In this document: positions 35,659 through 48,706 of the stretch, one piece after another
Layout of the letters: the number at the start of each line of letters is the position of its first letter
Numbering within the stretch: the stretch's first letter is position 1
Assembly: GCA_902787575.1 (NCBI GenBank)
Contig: CADAGX010000004.1
Coordinates: 1-64,000, forward strand
Origin: an uncultured Bacteroidales bacterium
GTDB lineage: Bacteria; Bacteroidota; Bacteroidia; Bacteroidales; Bacteroidaceae
Direction of reading: 5' to 3'
DNA: 64,000 nt
The notes under the pieces: generated by a model
What the model was told of the DNA's origin: nothing
Database searches by the model: none
Seen by the model: only the letters and a program-made list of their open reading frames with translations
Translations under genes and position numbers: made by a program

Positions 35659-37398
35659 TTATAAGTAGGCTTCCACCTGTTTCTTGTAGTCGTAATATTG
35701 CTCGCTCTTGTACTCAGAGTAGTTCATCTGCTTACAAATGTTGATTAGCTTCTTGTAGTAATCCACAACTTGCTCGAAGGTCTCGAACTTGCGACCTTCG
35801 CTTTCACAGATGGTAGTCACCAAATCGAGCAATTCTTCCTGTCGCTCCAACGGAGTCACGGCATCCACCTCGTCGAATGCGTCCTGCTGCAGAATTACAA
35901 AGTCGATAACTTCGCTCTTCCAGAACGTGACATGATACTCAACGGGCACGCCATCGTCGCCAAGAATGTTTATCTGCTCTGCAATCTCCTTGCCGCGTTG
36001 CATCCGCGTCTTGAGCTTTAGAACTTTCGGAATCCAGTTTTCGTTGATATGTTCCTTCATATACTCGGCAAACTCGGGATATTCCAGATATTTCGAGTAC
36101 GAGTCGATGGGATTCACCGCGGGATAACGCTTCTTGTCGGCGCGGTCCTGCTCCAATCCGTAGAAACAACGGGCAACCTTCTTCGTGTTCTCCGTCACGG
36201 GCTCCTTCAAGTTTCCGCCGGCGGGAGACACCGTTCCGAGGAATGTGACGCTTCCCACCTTGCCATTGCGCAGCTTGACATATCCGGCACGACCGTAGAA
36301 GTTGCTGATAAGAGCGCCCAAATCCATCGGGAATGCATCGGGACCAGGAAGTTCCTCCATGCGGTTACTCATCTCGCGAAGCGCCTGAGCCCAACGGCTG
36401 GTACTATCCGCCATCAGAAGTACACGCAAACCCATGCTTCTGTAGTATTCCGCCATCGTCATTGCCGTGTAAACCGAAGCCTCGCGGGCTGCCACAGGCA
36501 TATTACTGGTGTTTGCAATGATAATTGTTCGCTCCATCAATTTTCGTCCCGTATGGGGATCGACCAACTCGGGGAACTCCGTGAATATTTCTACCACCTC
36601 GTTGGCGCGTTCGCCGCAAGCGGCAATAATCACGATGTCGGCTTCAGCTTGCTTGGAAATGGCGTGTTGCAACACTGTTTTTCCCGTGCCGAAAGGACCG
36701 GGAATGAAGCCCGTACCACCTTCTACGATAGGGTTAAAAGTATCGATTGTACGCACACCAGTTTCCAAAAGCTTGAATGGGCGCGGTTTTTCTGCGTAAT
36801 TCGTCATGGCAAACTTCACGGGCCAATGCTGCACCATGTCCACGGAAATTTCGTTGCCACGTTCGTCTTCAAGCACTGCCACCACGTCGTGGATTTTATA
36901 CTGGCCTTCGGGAACGATTATCTTCACTGTGGCTTCGCCTTTCAGTTGGAAGGGAACCATGATTTTCAGCGGTTGATGATTCTCTTCCACCTGTCCCAGC
37001 CAGTCGCTCTCGCGAACTTTGTCGCCCACCTTAGCCAGCGGTTTGAAATCCCACAGGCGCTCGGCGTCCAACGGCTCGGTGTATTGGCCACGCTTCAGGA
37101 AGACGCCTTCCATCTTGTCGAGGTCGTTCTGCAAACCATCGTAGTTTTTACTAAGCATTCCCGGTCCGAGCTGAATCTCCAACATGTGTCCGGTAAATTC
37201 TGCCGAGGAGCCAACTTTCAGACCGCGTGTACTTTCGAAAACCTGGACGTAGACATCCTGACCGATGACTTTTATCACTTCGGCCATGAGGCGGTCTCCC
37301 GCGGTTTCGATGTAGCAGATTTCTCCTTGTAGCACGGGGCCGTCCACCCGCAGCGTAACCATATTGGAGACAACGCCACTAACAGTTCCTTTTGTCAT
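35659..37398 (-). CDS. ntpA: V-type ATPase subunit A (catalytic)
   Basis: The 579-residue catalytic subunit has Walker A GPFGTGKT at 234-241, the non-homologous bulge domain (about 115-190) that distinguishes A from F-type beta, and the LLMADSTSRWAQALREM catalytic loop with the arginine partner region. It hydrolyses or makes ATP at the A-B interfaces. The protein is complete and normal in size. The DUF2764 gene lies 46 bases upstream. Confidence 0.97.
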   Translation of the reverse strand: MTKGTVSGVVSNMVTLRVDGPVLQGEICYIETAGDRLMAEVIKVIGQDVYVQVFESTRGLKVGSSAEFTGHMLEIQLGPGMLSKNYDGLQNDLDKMEGVFLKRGQYTEPLDAERLWDFKPLAKVGDKVRESDWLGQVEENHQPLKIMVPFQLKGEATVKIIVPEGQYKIHDVVAVLEDERGNEISVDMVQHWPVKFAMTNYAEKPRPFKLLETGVRTIDTFNPIVEGGTGFIPGPFGTGKTVLQHAISKQAEADIVIIAACGERANEVVEIFTEFPELVDPHTGRKLMERTIIIANTSNMPVAAREASVYTAMTMAEYYRSMGLRVLLMADSTSRWAQALREMSNRMEELPGPDAFPMDLGALISNFYGRAGYVKLRNGKVGSVTFLGTVSPAGGNLKEPVTENTKKVARCFYGLEQDRADKKRYPAVNPIDSYSKYLEYPEFAEYMKEHINENWIPKVLKLKTRMQRGKEIAEQINILGDDGVPVEYHVTFWKSEVIDFVILQQDAFDEVDAVTPLERQEELLDLVTTICESEGRKFETFEQVVDYYKKLINICKQMNYSEYKSEQYYDYKKQVEAYL

Positions 37399-37444
37399 GT
37401 CTATATATCTTATTTTTTACTTTCAAATATAAATCTGTATGCTT

Positions 37445-38287
37445 CTATCTCACAAATTCCTCCGGCACTTTTGCTTCGCCCCGCAGGTCATCGATGATGC
37501 GGCGGAAGGTCTCTTTCCCGGTTTCGGGGTCGAGCTTTTCCCAGCGGTGCAGCAAGTCGAGCTTGCAAACATAGGCGAAAACTGCATTTATGTCAAACGG
37601 TTCGAAGAATGTCTGGTCGTCGAGCCACACCCATTTGAAGGCGTCGATTCGTTTTTCCTTCTGCACCGGGTCGGGTTCATCCACAATCTTCATCAGCTCC
37701 TTCACGTAGTCGAACTCAAAACCGAGGTCGAAATCCTTGGAATTGTTAGTCCGAATCATTTCTGTCACCTCGTCGTTGCCTTGAATATAATCGCCCACAG
37801 CCCAGCCGTTACGCCTCGCAATCATGGCGGTGAGGATGTTATTGATGTCCAACTGCAGGCGATACCACTCGCGCATCATGCTGTTTTTGCAATTCTGAAG
37901 TGCGAACTGCAAGTATTCGAAGAGCATGGCGTCCTCGGCGAAGAAGCCACTTTTTTCCTTGTTATACTCGTACTCGCGGATAAAGACGCTCATGAATGCG
38001 GGATAGCGGTGCACGTTGAACGTCAGTTCACGCGCCGAAGTAATCATGTCGGCGTATTGCTCGGCCGAGAAGTTGCCCAGCGTCTCGATTTCCGCGTCCG
38101 GATTCTTAAGCAGACGCACCACGTTCTCGCAGTCCCAGCGCAGGAAATAGAAGAACATCAGCTTCGCATCGCCCTCTGTGAGGTTCTCTGCCAACTGTTC
38201 CTTCATTTGCGGGATGGAGAGAGCGGGTTTGGCGTCGGCCAATTTCAGGTCGGGCAGCCCAGCCATCATGCAATAATAATTTGCCAT
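37445..38287 (-). CDS. DUF2764 protein, V-ATPase-associated
   Basis: The 280-residue soluble, helical protein begins MANYYCMMAGLPDLKLAD, the hallmark of DUF2764. This family is found only, as far as I know, inside V-type ATPase operons of Bacteroidetes, Chlamydiae and Spirochaetes, always between E and A. Because the operon lacks a recognisable subunit C, it may serve as the socket between the D shaft and the K ring. That role is inference from position, size and helical content. The 113-base gap before it holds no clear signal. Confidence 0.85.
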   Translation of the reverse strand: MANYYCMMAGLPDLKLADAKPALSIPQMKEQLAENLTEGDAKLMFFYFLRWDCENVVRLLKNPDAEIETLGNFSAEQYADMITSARELTFNVHRYPAFMSVFIREYEYNKEKSGFFAEDAMLFEYLQFALQNCKNSMMREWYRLQLDINNILTAMIARRNGWAVGDYIQGNDEVTEMIRTNNSKDFDLGFEFDYVKELMKIVDEPDPVQKEKRIDAFKWVWLDDQTFFEPFDINAVFAYVCKLDLLHRWEKLDPETGKETFRRIIDDLRGEAKVPEEFVR

Positions 38288-38400
38288 TTCGTTTCTTTGG
38301 TTTTCGGGTTAAAGTTCACGGAGAGAATGTTTCGGCCAGAAATACGCAGTCAGCACGTGGTGCCCCCAGTATTGCCGCCCCGTCTCCGTGAAACCGCACT

Positions 38401-38988
38401 CTAAAACAGCATTTCCACCAGTTGCGGACGCAGGAATCCCTTGAAGTACGTCTCGAATTCCTCTTTGCCGAAATTCACCTTATAGCTGCCGTCGGCCGGT
38501 GCAATGGTAAAGAGTGCATCTTTGCCATTCACTTTTTCGATTGTCACGCCTTTGTCCAGCAGTTCTTTCGCTTTGGCAGCGAAGAAACTCTTCAGGCTTT
38601 CTGCCTCGGAAGACGAGATAACGATTGGTTCGTCCTGCACCCACTTCTGAGCCAACGCTACGGCAAACTGTCCGAGGAACTGCGAATCTGCGGCCAACGA
38701 GTCCACTGCCTGCGAAACCACCTTATCCGTCACGCAGTTTGCCACTTCGCTTTTCAGCGCGTTCAGCGCCTGTGCGGTATACAGCTTGAGTTCGCTCTTG
38801 GTATTGGCGTCTGTTTCGGCAGCTTTCTTCTTTGCCAGCGCTTCTATGTCCTGTGCCTGCTGGCGTGCCTCAGCCAGAATCTGCTCGGCCTGCTGGCGGG
38901 CTTCCTCAACGATGCGTGCAGCTTCGTCTTTTCCGCGCTCCACACCTTCGCGATAAATCTTCTCGGTTAATTCTTGTATCTTTTCCAT
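38401..38988 (-). CDS. ntpE: V-type ATPase subunit E (peripheral stalk)
   Basis: The 195-residue protein has a long N-terminal helix rich in Ala, Glu, Gln and Arg (about 1-85, EEARQQAEQILAEARQQAQ) and a compact C-terminal domain, as in subunit E of the peripheral stalk. It is the first gene of the operon. No matching G/H subunit gene is present beside it. I could not assign a promoter in the 164-base gap upstream (38989-39152), where only a degenerate TAAATTCG and two weak repeat-like copies are seen. Confidence 0.87.
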   Translation of the reverse strand: MEKIQELTEKIYREGVERGKDEAARIVEEARQQAEQILAEARQQAQDIEALAKKKAAETDANTKSELKLYTAQALNALKSEVANCVTDKVVSQAVDSLAADSQFLGQFAVALAQKWVQDEPIVISSSEAESLKSFFAAKAKELLDKGVTIEKVNGKDALFTIAPADGSYKVNFGKEEFETYFKGFLRPQLVEMLF

Positions 38989-39152
38989 AAAAATAAAATG
39001 TTATTTGCCAATTTTGCGCTTACAGGGCGCGAATTTACAAAAAATTAGCCACATATCCGACTATTACATTCACTTTTTTTGCCGCGTCGCACCATTTCTT
39101 GATTTTCATTTGTCGCAGCGTCGGTACATAGCGCAAAATATGCGCTTCGGCG

Positions 39153-42129
<2,977 letters not shown>

Positions 42130-42143
42130 TTCGTGCTGCAGTT

Positions 42144-42434
42144 TTATCTCGATAATAGCAGGTGCCAGATGACTATCAACGCCACAATGACCACAACGGC
42201 CACAGGCCACCCCACTCGCTCGCCTCGTTCCCGACGACGCTGGGCGCGCGGAGTAAACTGGCTGAAGGTGCCACGAAACTTGTCGGGGTCCACCTTCGTA
42301 GCATCCTCGGCAGGTAACTCACCGTTCTCGCGCTTCACCTGTTCTACAAGGTGTTGCAACCGTTCGCGGCTCTCGTCGGTATAGATGCTTACGCGGCGGA
42401 ATTTCCGCGGTTGTCGGCTCTGAAATAGTCCCAT
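42144..42434 (-). CDS. Small single-pass membrane protein
   Basis: The 96-residue protein is hydrophilic and charged (RESRERLQHLVEQVKREN) with one C-terminal membrane segment (about 75-95, VAVVVIVALIVIWHLL), so it is tail-anchored with its N-terminus in the cytosol. It lies between the OstA-like gene and mutL (14-base gap), an arrangement I recognise from related genomes without a known function. No motif beyond the anchor is visible. Confidence 0.7.
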   Translation of the reverse strand: MGLFQSRQPRKFRRVSIYTDESRERLQHLVEQVKRENGELPAEDATKVDPDKFRGTFSQFTPRAQRRRERGERVGWPVAVVVIVALIVIWHLLLSR

Positions 42435-42486
42435 CTTACGTCTGTTTTATATCTGTCACTTCATGTTTCCGCTGTATCACATGTAA

Positions 42487-44124
42487 TCAACGCTTCACAT
42501 CGCTCAGTTTCTGTTTTGGTGCCTCGCGCTGGATGCTCTTCTTCAGTTCGGAACCGGCTTTCTTCGGCCGCCATTCGAAGATATCATCTTTGTCGCGCGG
42601 ACGGATGTAGTCGAACCACGCGAAATTCTCGAGATACAAGACCGACGGCGGCACGAGCGGCACAGGATACATCGTGCCCTGGGCCGCTGGCATCCAGATG
42701 CGGTCCACCTTACGATTCTGCAGAAAAAGTTTCAGCAACGTGGTTTCCACATGATTCATGCCCACCATCAGGCTATCGTCGTCAAACGGATAATAATTCA
42801 GAAAGACGTTTCCGATTACCGTCGTGAGGTAAATATCCCCGTCCCTGAAGTACGAGCGTATCTCCTTGCCCGCAATCTGATTGTAGTGTATCGTATCTAA
42901 CATTTCTACCGACAAAGCCTGACGAAGCACGAGCACGCTGTCGAGTGTGCTGTCGTTGAAAAATGCCTGTATCTCTTCGCCCAGGAGTTGCTGCCCTTGC
43001 TGCCAGAGAATCGGGTCGCGGTACATGGTCAGGCACGAGTCCTGCGAGTTGTAAACAAGCGAGTCGCAGACAGCTTGCACGTCCTCGCGGAAAGCTCGCA
43101 CGTGATAGAAGCCATGCATCTTGCGGTACATACTGTCGGTGTCGAGGTAGAAAGTGTAGACTTTAAACGAGTCTGCGTGGACGTAAAGCGTGTCGGCCTC
43201 GGAATAATCCACCAGAAGTGCACTATCTGCGGCCTCGGCGTAACCAGTGCTGTCGTTATAAAACGCATAATGGCCGTAGAATTTATTTTTATTCACGACG
43301 TCGTCATACTCCACATTCCCGAAAGCCTTGCCAACGTGCTCTTCGCTGAGCCAGACTATGCTGTCGCCCACGAGCCGACGGCCGTCATTATTCAGGATGC
43401 TGCGGTTGAGCAGATAAGCTGTGTCGCTCTGCGTGTAGTAATACCCCAGTTCGGAATACACATGGCTCCCGCCGTGCTCGATATTCGACGGGCCAAGGAT
43501 ATGGGCGATGGCCGTGCGCGTATTATAATGAAGCGTGTCAGACAAAAGCGTGGTCTTTGGTTCTGCCGGCGGCAAAGGATTCACCAGACGAACGTTGTAG
43601 TTAAAAACTGCTTCGCGCGTGGCGGGACTGTACTCGCCCCAGTCGCTGGTCAATTCGTTGTCCTGATCCACCAGACGTCCGCCCTCAAAAAAATATCCCA
43701 GCTCGTAGAGGCGGTCGTAGTCGAGGCTGTCGGTGTAGAGGAAAGTATTCACGTGCTTCATCACAACGTTGTGTCGCACGCGAGCCAACTGGTCGAAGCC
43801 GTTGTAAAAGAGCATGTCGCCGTCCAGCGACAACGTGTCGCCTTGCAGCATACGAACCGAGCCATACGCATCAAACGAGTTCGACGCCTCGTAAAAGAGC
43901 GCGCTGTCGCAGTACATCAGCACGTCGCCATGTCGGAAAGCAACGTTCCCCACCAGAAATTGTGCAGTGCGGTGGACACGTTCGTCGAAGTAGAGTTTGT
44001 CGGCGTGAAGCAGCAAAACTTTCTCTTCCGACCCTTGGGCCGGCGCTCCCTGCCGTGCCGTCATGGATGTGACCAGACAAAAACCAAACAGGATAAGGCC
44101 GAAAGCAAAAAAGCCACGTCTCAT
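42487..44124 (-). CDS. OstA-like outer-membrane LPS-transport protein
   Basis: The 545-residue protein has a signal peptide (about 1-23, ending ARQ) and a series of repeated OstA/LptA-type beta-jellyroll units (DKLYFDERVHRTAQFLVGNVAFRHGDVLMYCDSA and similar; several Asp-Ser-Ala/Leu pairs). Such proteins form a periplasmic lipid-carrying path of LptA/LptD type. The C-terminus (AGSELKKSIQREAPKQK) is basic. It precedes the small membrane protein and follows the SurA-like chaperone. The role in LPS delivery is inferred. Confidence 0.82.
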   Translation of the reverse strand: MRRGFFAFGLILFGFCLVTSMTARQGAPAQGSEEKVLLLHADKLYFDERVHRTAQFLVGNVAFRHGDVLMYCDSALFYEASNSFDAYGSVRMLQGDTLSLDGDMLFYNGFDQLARVRHNVVMKHVNTFLYTDSLDYDRLYELGYFFEGGRLVDQDNELTSDWGEYSPATREAVFNYNVRLVNPLPPAEPKTTLLSDTLHYNTRTAIAHILGPSNIEHGGSHVYSELGYYYTQSDTAYLLNRSILNNDGRRLVGDSIVWLSEEHVGKAFGNVEYDDVVNKNKFYGHYAFYNDSTGYAEAADSALLVDYSEADTLYVHADSFKVYTFYLDTDSMYRKMHGFYHVRAFREDVQAVCDSLVYNSQDSCLTMYRDPILWQQGQQLLGEEIQAFFNDSTLDSVLVLRQALSVEMLDTIHYNQIAGKEIRSYFRDGDIYLTTVIGNVFLNYYPFDDDSLMVGMNHVETTLLKLFLQNRKVDRIWMPAAQGTMYPVPLVPPSVLYLENFAWFDYIRPRDKDDIFEWRPKKAGSELKKSIQREAPKQKLSDVKR

Positions 44125-44134
44125 CGTCCACTTA

Positions 44135-45502
44135 TCACTTCACCCAACCGGGATATTGGAAGTCACAATCGCGCCAGTTCTCATTGATGCGCACATAAGT
44201 GCTCTTCTGTTTTTCTTTTATCCAGTTAAGAATCACTTCTTCCTTCTTCTTCTCTTCCACGATTCCACGCAAGACCTGAAAATCCTCGGCTATGTTAGCT
44301 CGATGTGTCTTCAGTCGATTCTTCAGTTTTGCAATGGCGCAAACAGTGGCGCCTTTCGTGTTAATCATCTGGAACGGCTTCGAGATTTCTCCTGTTTCGA
44401 GTCCTTCCACCACTCGCGCCAGTTCGGGAGAGAAGGACGAAAGTTCGCGCATCTCAAAACGCGTGGTGTTTTCGCCATCGCGACGTGTGTTAGACAGAAT
44501 GCCGTGGTTGTTGCGCGTATTTTTGTCGTCCGATACAATAAGAACGGCATCTTCGAAACTGACTTTCTCGCGCCTGATATCTTCGGCAATGGAGTCGAGA
44601 TGATTCAGCGCCGTGTCTATATCTGCCTGTGCCACCTGTGGGCGTCGCAGAATATGACGGCACATAACTTTGTCGCCACGCTTGTCAATGAGCTGGATGA
44701 TGTGGAAACCGAACTCCGACTGCACCACCTTGCTCACTTTCTTTGGGTCGGTAAGACCGAATGCCACGTTTGCGAACGCTGGATCCAACTCGCCCTTTCC
44801 CATGTACGGCATTTCGCCGCCCTGACGCGCACTGCCCGGATCTTCGGAATAGAGGCGTGCCAACGTGGCAAACGACGTGGTGCCCGAAGTAACGCGGTCG
44901 GCATAACCACGCAATTCGGCTTTGATACGGTCGGTTTCCTCCTGCGGGATGCGGGGTTGCAACACGAGCAACTGCACTTCCACTTGTGTGGGAATGAGCG
45001 GAAGGCTGTCCTCGGGCAAATCTTTGAAGTGCCGTCTCACTTCGGCCGGCGTCACCTTCACGTCCTTCGTCAGCGACTTCTTCACCTCGCGAGCCGTCAG
45101 TTCATTTTTATATTGATCGAAAACCTCCTCGCGTATCAGCGACATCGGCAATCTCATGTATTCTTCCAACTTTTCCCGCGAGCCGGCCATCAAAACCTTC
45201 TCGTTGATATCCTGCTCGACATACATGTTAATCGTCTCGTCGGGCACGTCAATGCTGTCTATCACAGCCTGATGGAGAAAAAGTTTCTGGATGGCCATCT
45301 GCTCTGGTATGACGCAGTAGGGATTTCCTGTGACGTTTGATCCATACTCCACGCGCCTACGTTCAACATCAGAGCGCAGAATGGCATCGTCACCCACGAC
45401 CCACACCACTTCGTCTATGACATTCGATTGCGGCTGGGCCAAAACTGTGGAGCCAAAACACAGAACGAGGGCTGCGAAATGCAGTTTCTTATGCAACGAC
45501 AT
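44135..45502 (-). CDS. SurA-like periplasmic peptidyl-prolyl isomerase
   Basis: The 455-residue protein starts with a signal peptide (residues 1-22, VLAQP). It has a SurA N-terminal domain (about 25-170) and two parvulin-type domains: PSNSARQGGEMPYMGKGELDP-like sequence around 230-260 and QSEFGFHIIQLIDKRGDK, followed by a second unit. It assists outer-membrane protein folding. It follows another parvulin protein by 6 bases and precedes the OstA-like gene by 10 bases, an outer-membrane assembly cluster. Confidence 0.87.
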   Translation of the reverse strand: MSLHKKLHFAALVLCFGSTVLAQPQSNVIDEVVWVVGDDAILRSDVERRRVEYGSNVTGNPYCVIPEQMAIQKLFLHQAVIDSIDVPDETINMYVEQDINEKVLMAGSREKLEEYMRLPMSLIREEVFDQYKNELTAREVKKSLTKDVKVTPAEVRRHFKDLPEDSLPLIPTQVEVQLLVLQPRIPQEETDRIKAELRGYADRVTSGTTSFATLARLYSEDPGSARQGGEMPYMGKGELDPAFANVAFGLTDPKKVSKVVQSEFGFHIIQLIDKRGDKVMCRHILRRPQVAQADIDTALNHLDSIAEDIRREKVSFEDAVLIVSDDKNTRNNHGILSNTRRDGENTTRFEMRELSSFSPELARVVEGLETGEISKPFQMINTKGATVCAIAKLKNRLKTHRANIAEDFQVLRGIVEEKKKEEVILNWIKEKQKSTYVRINENWRDCDFQYPGWVK

Positions 45503-45508
45503 AGATTA

Positions 45509-46939
45509 TCAATGATTGTTAACGGTCGAAAGCACTTTTTCGTCTATCTCCACCGGGTAGCGCTCACGCAGTTTCTTCACAAACTCGCCTTCGCACTGCC
45601 GCTGATAATCGCCCACAACTTGGTCGGCAACGTCTGTCCAGACAGCTGGCGCCTTCTTCAGCGTTTTTCCGACAATGCCGGCGTACGGGAAACCTTTCAT
45701 CGGTTTCAACTCGGCTCCTTTCACTTTCAGAGCCAGCACGTCCACATTCGGATTTTGTCCCTGCTCGAACATGCGGTATTCCATGCGAACGGTAACGCTG
45801 TCTTTGTTGAATTGGTCGCGTACGGCGGCCGTCCAATCTTTTTCAGCCTTTGTTTTTTTCACAACCTTCTTTACAGCCTTCACGTCCGATGCGTTCTGGC
45901 AATAATATACCATGCCGCGGAAGTGAGGTTTATCCCAGGCATACTCTTTTTTGTGCTTCTTGAAATATTTTTCGATGGCTGCCGTGTCTTTGGCTGCCGG
46001 CTCCCAAACCTCGCGATTGCATTTCTCAAAAAGCAAAAGACCGTCGTGATACTCCTTTACGAGGTATTTCAGTTCCAAATCTTCAGCACACAACCGTTCT
46101 GTTTCCTCGTCGAGAATTTGTTCCACCGTTTTGTGACTCTCGGAATGCTCGCTGAGAGAATCCAACAACTGCGAGGCGAGACGATCCTGCAGGCCCTGAT
46201 TTTCCAGATAGCGGAAGATATTGTCGTGCAACTCTTCGTAACTTTCTAGCGGCTTGCGGCCTTTCAGAAGTATAATGTGATAACCCACAGTGGAAAGGAA
46301 GGGTTCGGAAAATTTGCCTACCTCGAGGCTATATGCCACGTCTTCAAACTCTTTCAACGTCTGGTTGGGGCCAATCCACGGCAGCAGGCCGCCACGAATT
46401 CCGGTCTGCACATCTTGGGAATGCTTCTTGGCAAGTTCGGCGAAATCTGCGCCGCCCTGCAATTCCTTGTATAAGGAGTCGATTTTCACCTTTGCTGCCT
46501 CTTGTTCCTCCTTTGTGGCGGTTTGCGAGACGCGCAGGAAAATGTGTGCCGGCTGCACCAAGTCATGTCCGTCGAGCTGTTTTACCATATTGTCGTAATA
46601 GGCGCGACATTCGTCCTCAACTACGCTCTGCGGCACCAGCATGGGGCGAATCTGCTGGTCGCGGTAGGAACGAAATTCCTTTTGGAAACTGCTAAGCGTA
46701 TCGAGTTTGTCGTCAAGCGCAGCTTCAACCTTGAGTTTGTAATTCGCGAAAAGTTCGGCGTACTCCGTCACAGATTTTTTATCGACCACGCCGTCGGTAT
46801 TATTCTTGTTGAAATTATATTCAAACTCGCTTCGTGGCACAGGTTTGCCATTGATGCGCATCACAATTGGGTCGTCGGACTGAGCCCAAATGCAGGTCGA
46901 AACGACCAGAAGCAGGCATGCTATGAAGGATTTTTTCAT
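45509..46939 (-). CDS. Parvulin-type peptidyl-prolyl isomerase
   Basis: The 476-residue exported protein has a signal peptide (MKKSFIACLLLVVSTCIWAQ) and a PpiC/parvulin domain around 150-250 (VQTGIRGGLLPWIG, VGYHIILLKGRKP), with long charged helical regions on both sides, as in SurA/PrsA-type chaperones. A second parvulin-like unit is not clear. It is probably co-transcribed with the SurA-like and OstA-like genes. The 49-base gap from guaB shows no promoter match. Confidence 0.85.
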   Translation of the reverse strand: MKKSFIACLLLVVSTCIWAQSDDPIVMRINGKPVPRSEFEYNFNKNNTDGVVDKKSVTEYAELFANYKLKVEAALDDKLDTLSSFQKEFRSYRDQQIRPMLVPQSVVEDECRAYYDNMVKQLDGHDLVQPAHIFLRVSQTATKEEQEAAKVKIDSLYKELQGGADFAELAKKHSQDVQTGIRGGLLPWIGPNQTLKEFEDVAYSLEVGKFSEPFLSTVGYHIILLKGRKPLESYEELHDNIFRYLENQGLQDRLASQLLDSLSEHSESHKTVEQILDEETERLCAEDLELKYLVKEYHDGLLLFEKCNREVWEPAAKDTAAIEKYFKKHKKEYAWDKPHFRGMVYYCQNASDVKAVKKVVKKTKAEKDWTAAVRDQFNKDSVTVRMEYRMFEQGQNPNVDVLALKVKGAELKPMKGFPYAGIVGKTLKKAPAVWTDVADQVVGDYQRQCEGEFVKKLRERYPVEIDEKVLSTVNNH

Positions 46940-46988
46940 CTTGAATCTTCTATTGTGTGGTTCAAATTTTTATTTTCGTCGGGCGACA

Positions 46989-48479
<1,491 letters not shown>

Positions 48480-48489
48480 TTATTGCGTG

Positions 48490-48497
48490 CAAAGATA
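48490..48497 (-). promoter_or_regulatory. -7 box of the guaB promoter
   Basis: TATCTTTG on the minus strand (48497-48490). The -33 position does not show TTTG, so only the -7 box is claimed. The rest of the 239-base gap holds repeats of the palindromic family. Confidence 0.6.
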
Positions 48498-48522
48498 CGT
48501 AAAAAAGTTGAGAAACGGCGGG

Positions 48523-48706
48523 TTGCGACGTATACTTTTGCACGAAAAAATAAAATTTATGCTTTTTTGTCTTTTCGAGCCTCAATGTGCGCGCGCGAAA
48601 AAAGCCTTGCAGGAGTCGCAAAAACGACGTGTCGCAAAATAAAAACTACACGTGGCTTCGAATGAAACGACGTGTAGTTTTTCGTGACGCGACGTGTGGC
48701 AGAAAA
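48523..48706. repeat. Palindromic repeats downstream of recQ (copy cluster 3)
   Basis: Elements TTGCGACGT (48523-48531), CGACGTGTCGCAAAA (48625-48639), a 13-base perfect inverted repeat (AAAAACTACACGT at 48641-48653 and its complement at 48670-48682) and GCGACGTGTGGCAGAAAA (48689-48706) fill the gap. The last one ends exactly at the recQ stop codon, and the 18-base string is identical to the complement of that at the M16 gene end. Confidence 0.8.
48641..48682 (-). terminator. Hairpin with T run downstream of recQ
   Basis: The 13-base arms (48641-48653, 48670-48682) close a 16-base loop. On the minus strand the stem ends in a T-rich stretch, as in an intrinsic terminator. The hairpin is built from the repeat family. 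Confidence 0.65.

Noticed and set aside
39081..39124. Weak copies of the palindromic repeat 3' of trpS
   Set aside because: The arms are degenerate (GCCGCGTCGC, GTCGCAGCG) and below what I would count as members.
39131..39145. Hairpin GCGCA/TGCGC after trpS as a terminator
   Set aside because: Only five base pairs and no T run.
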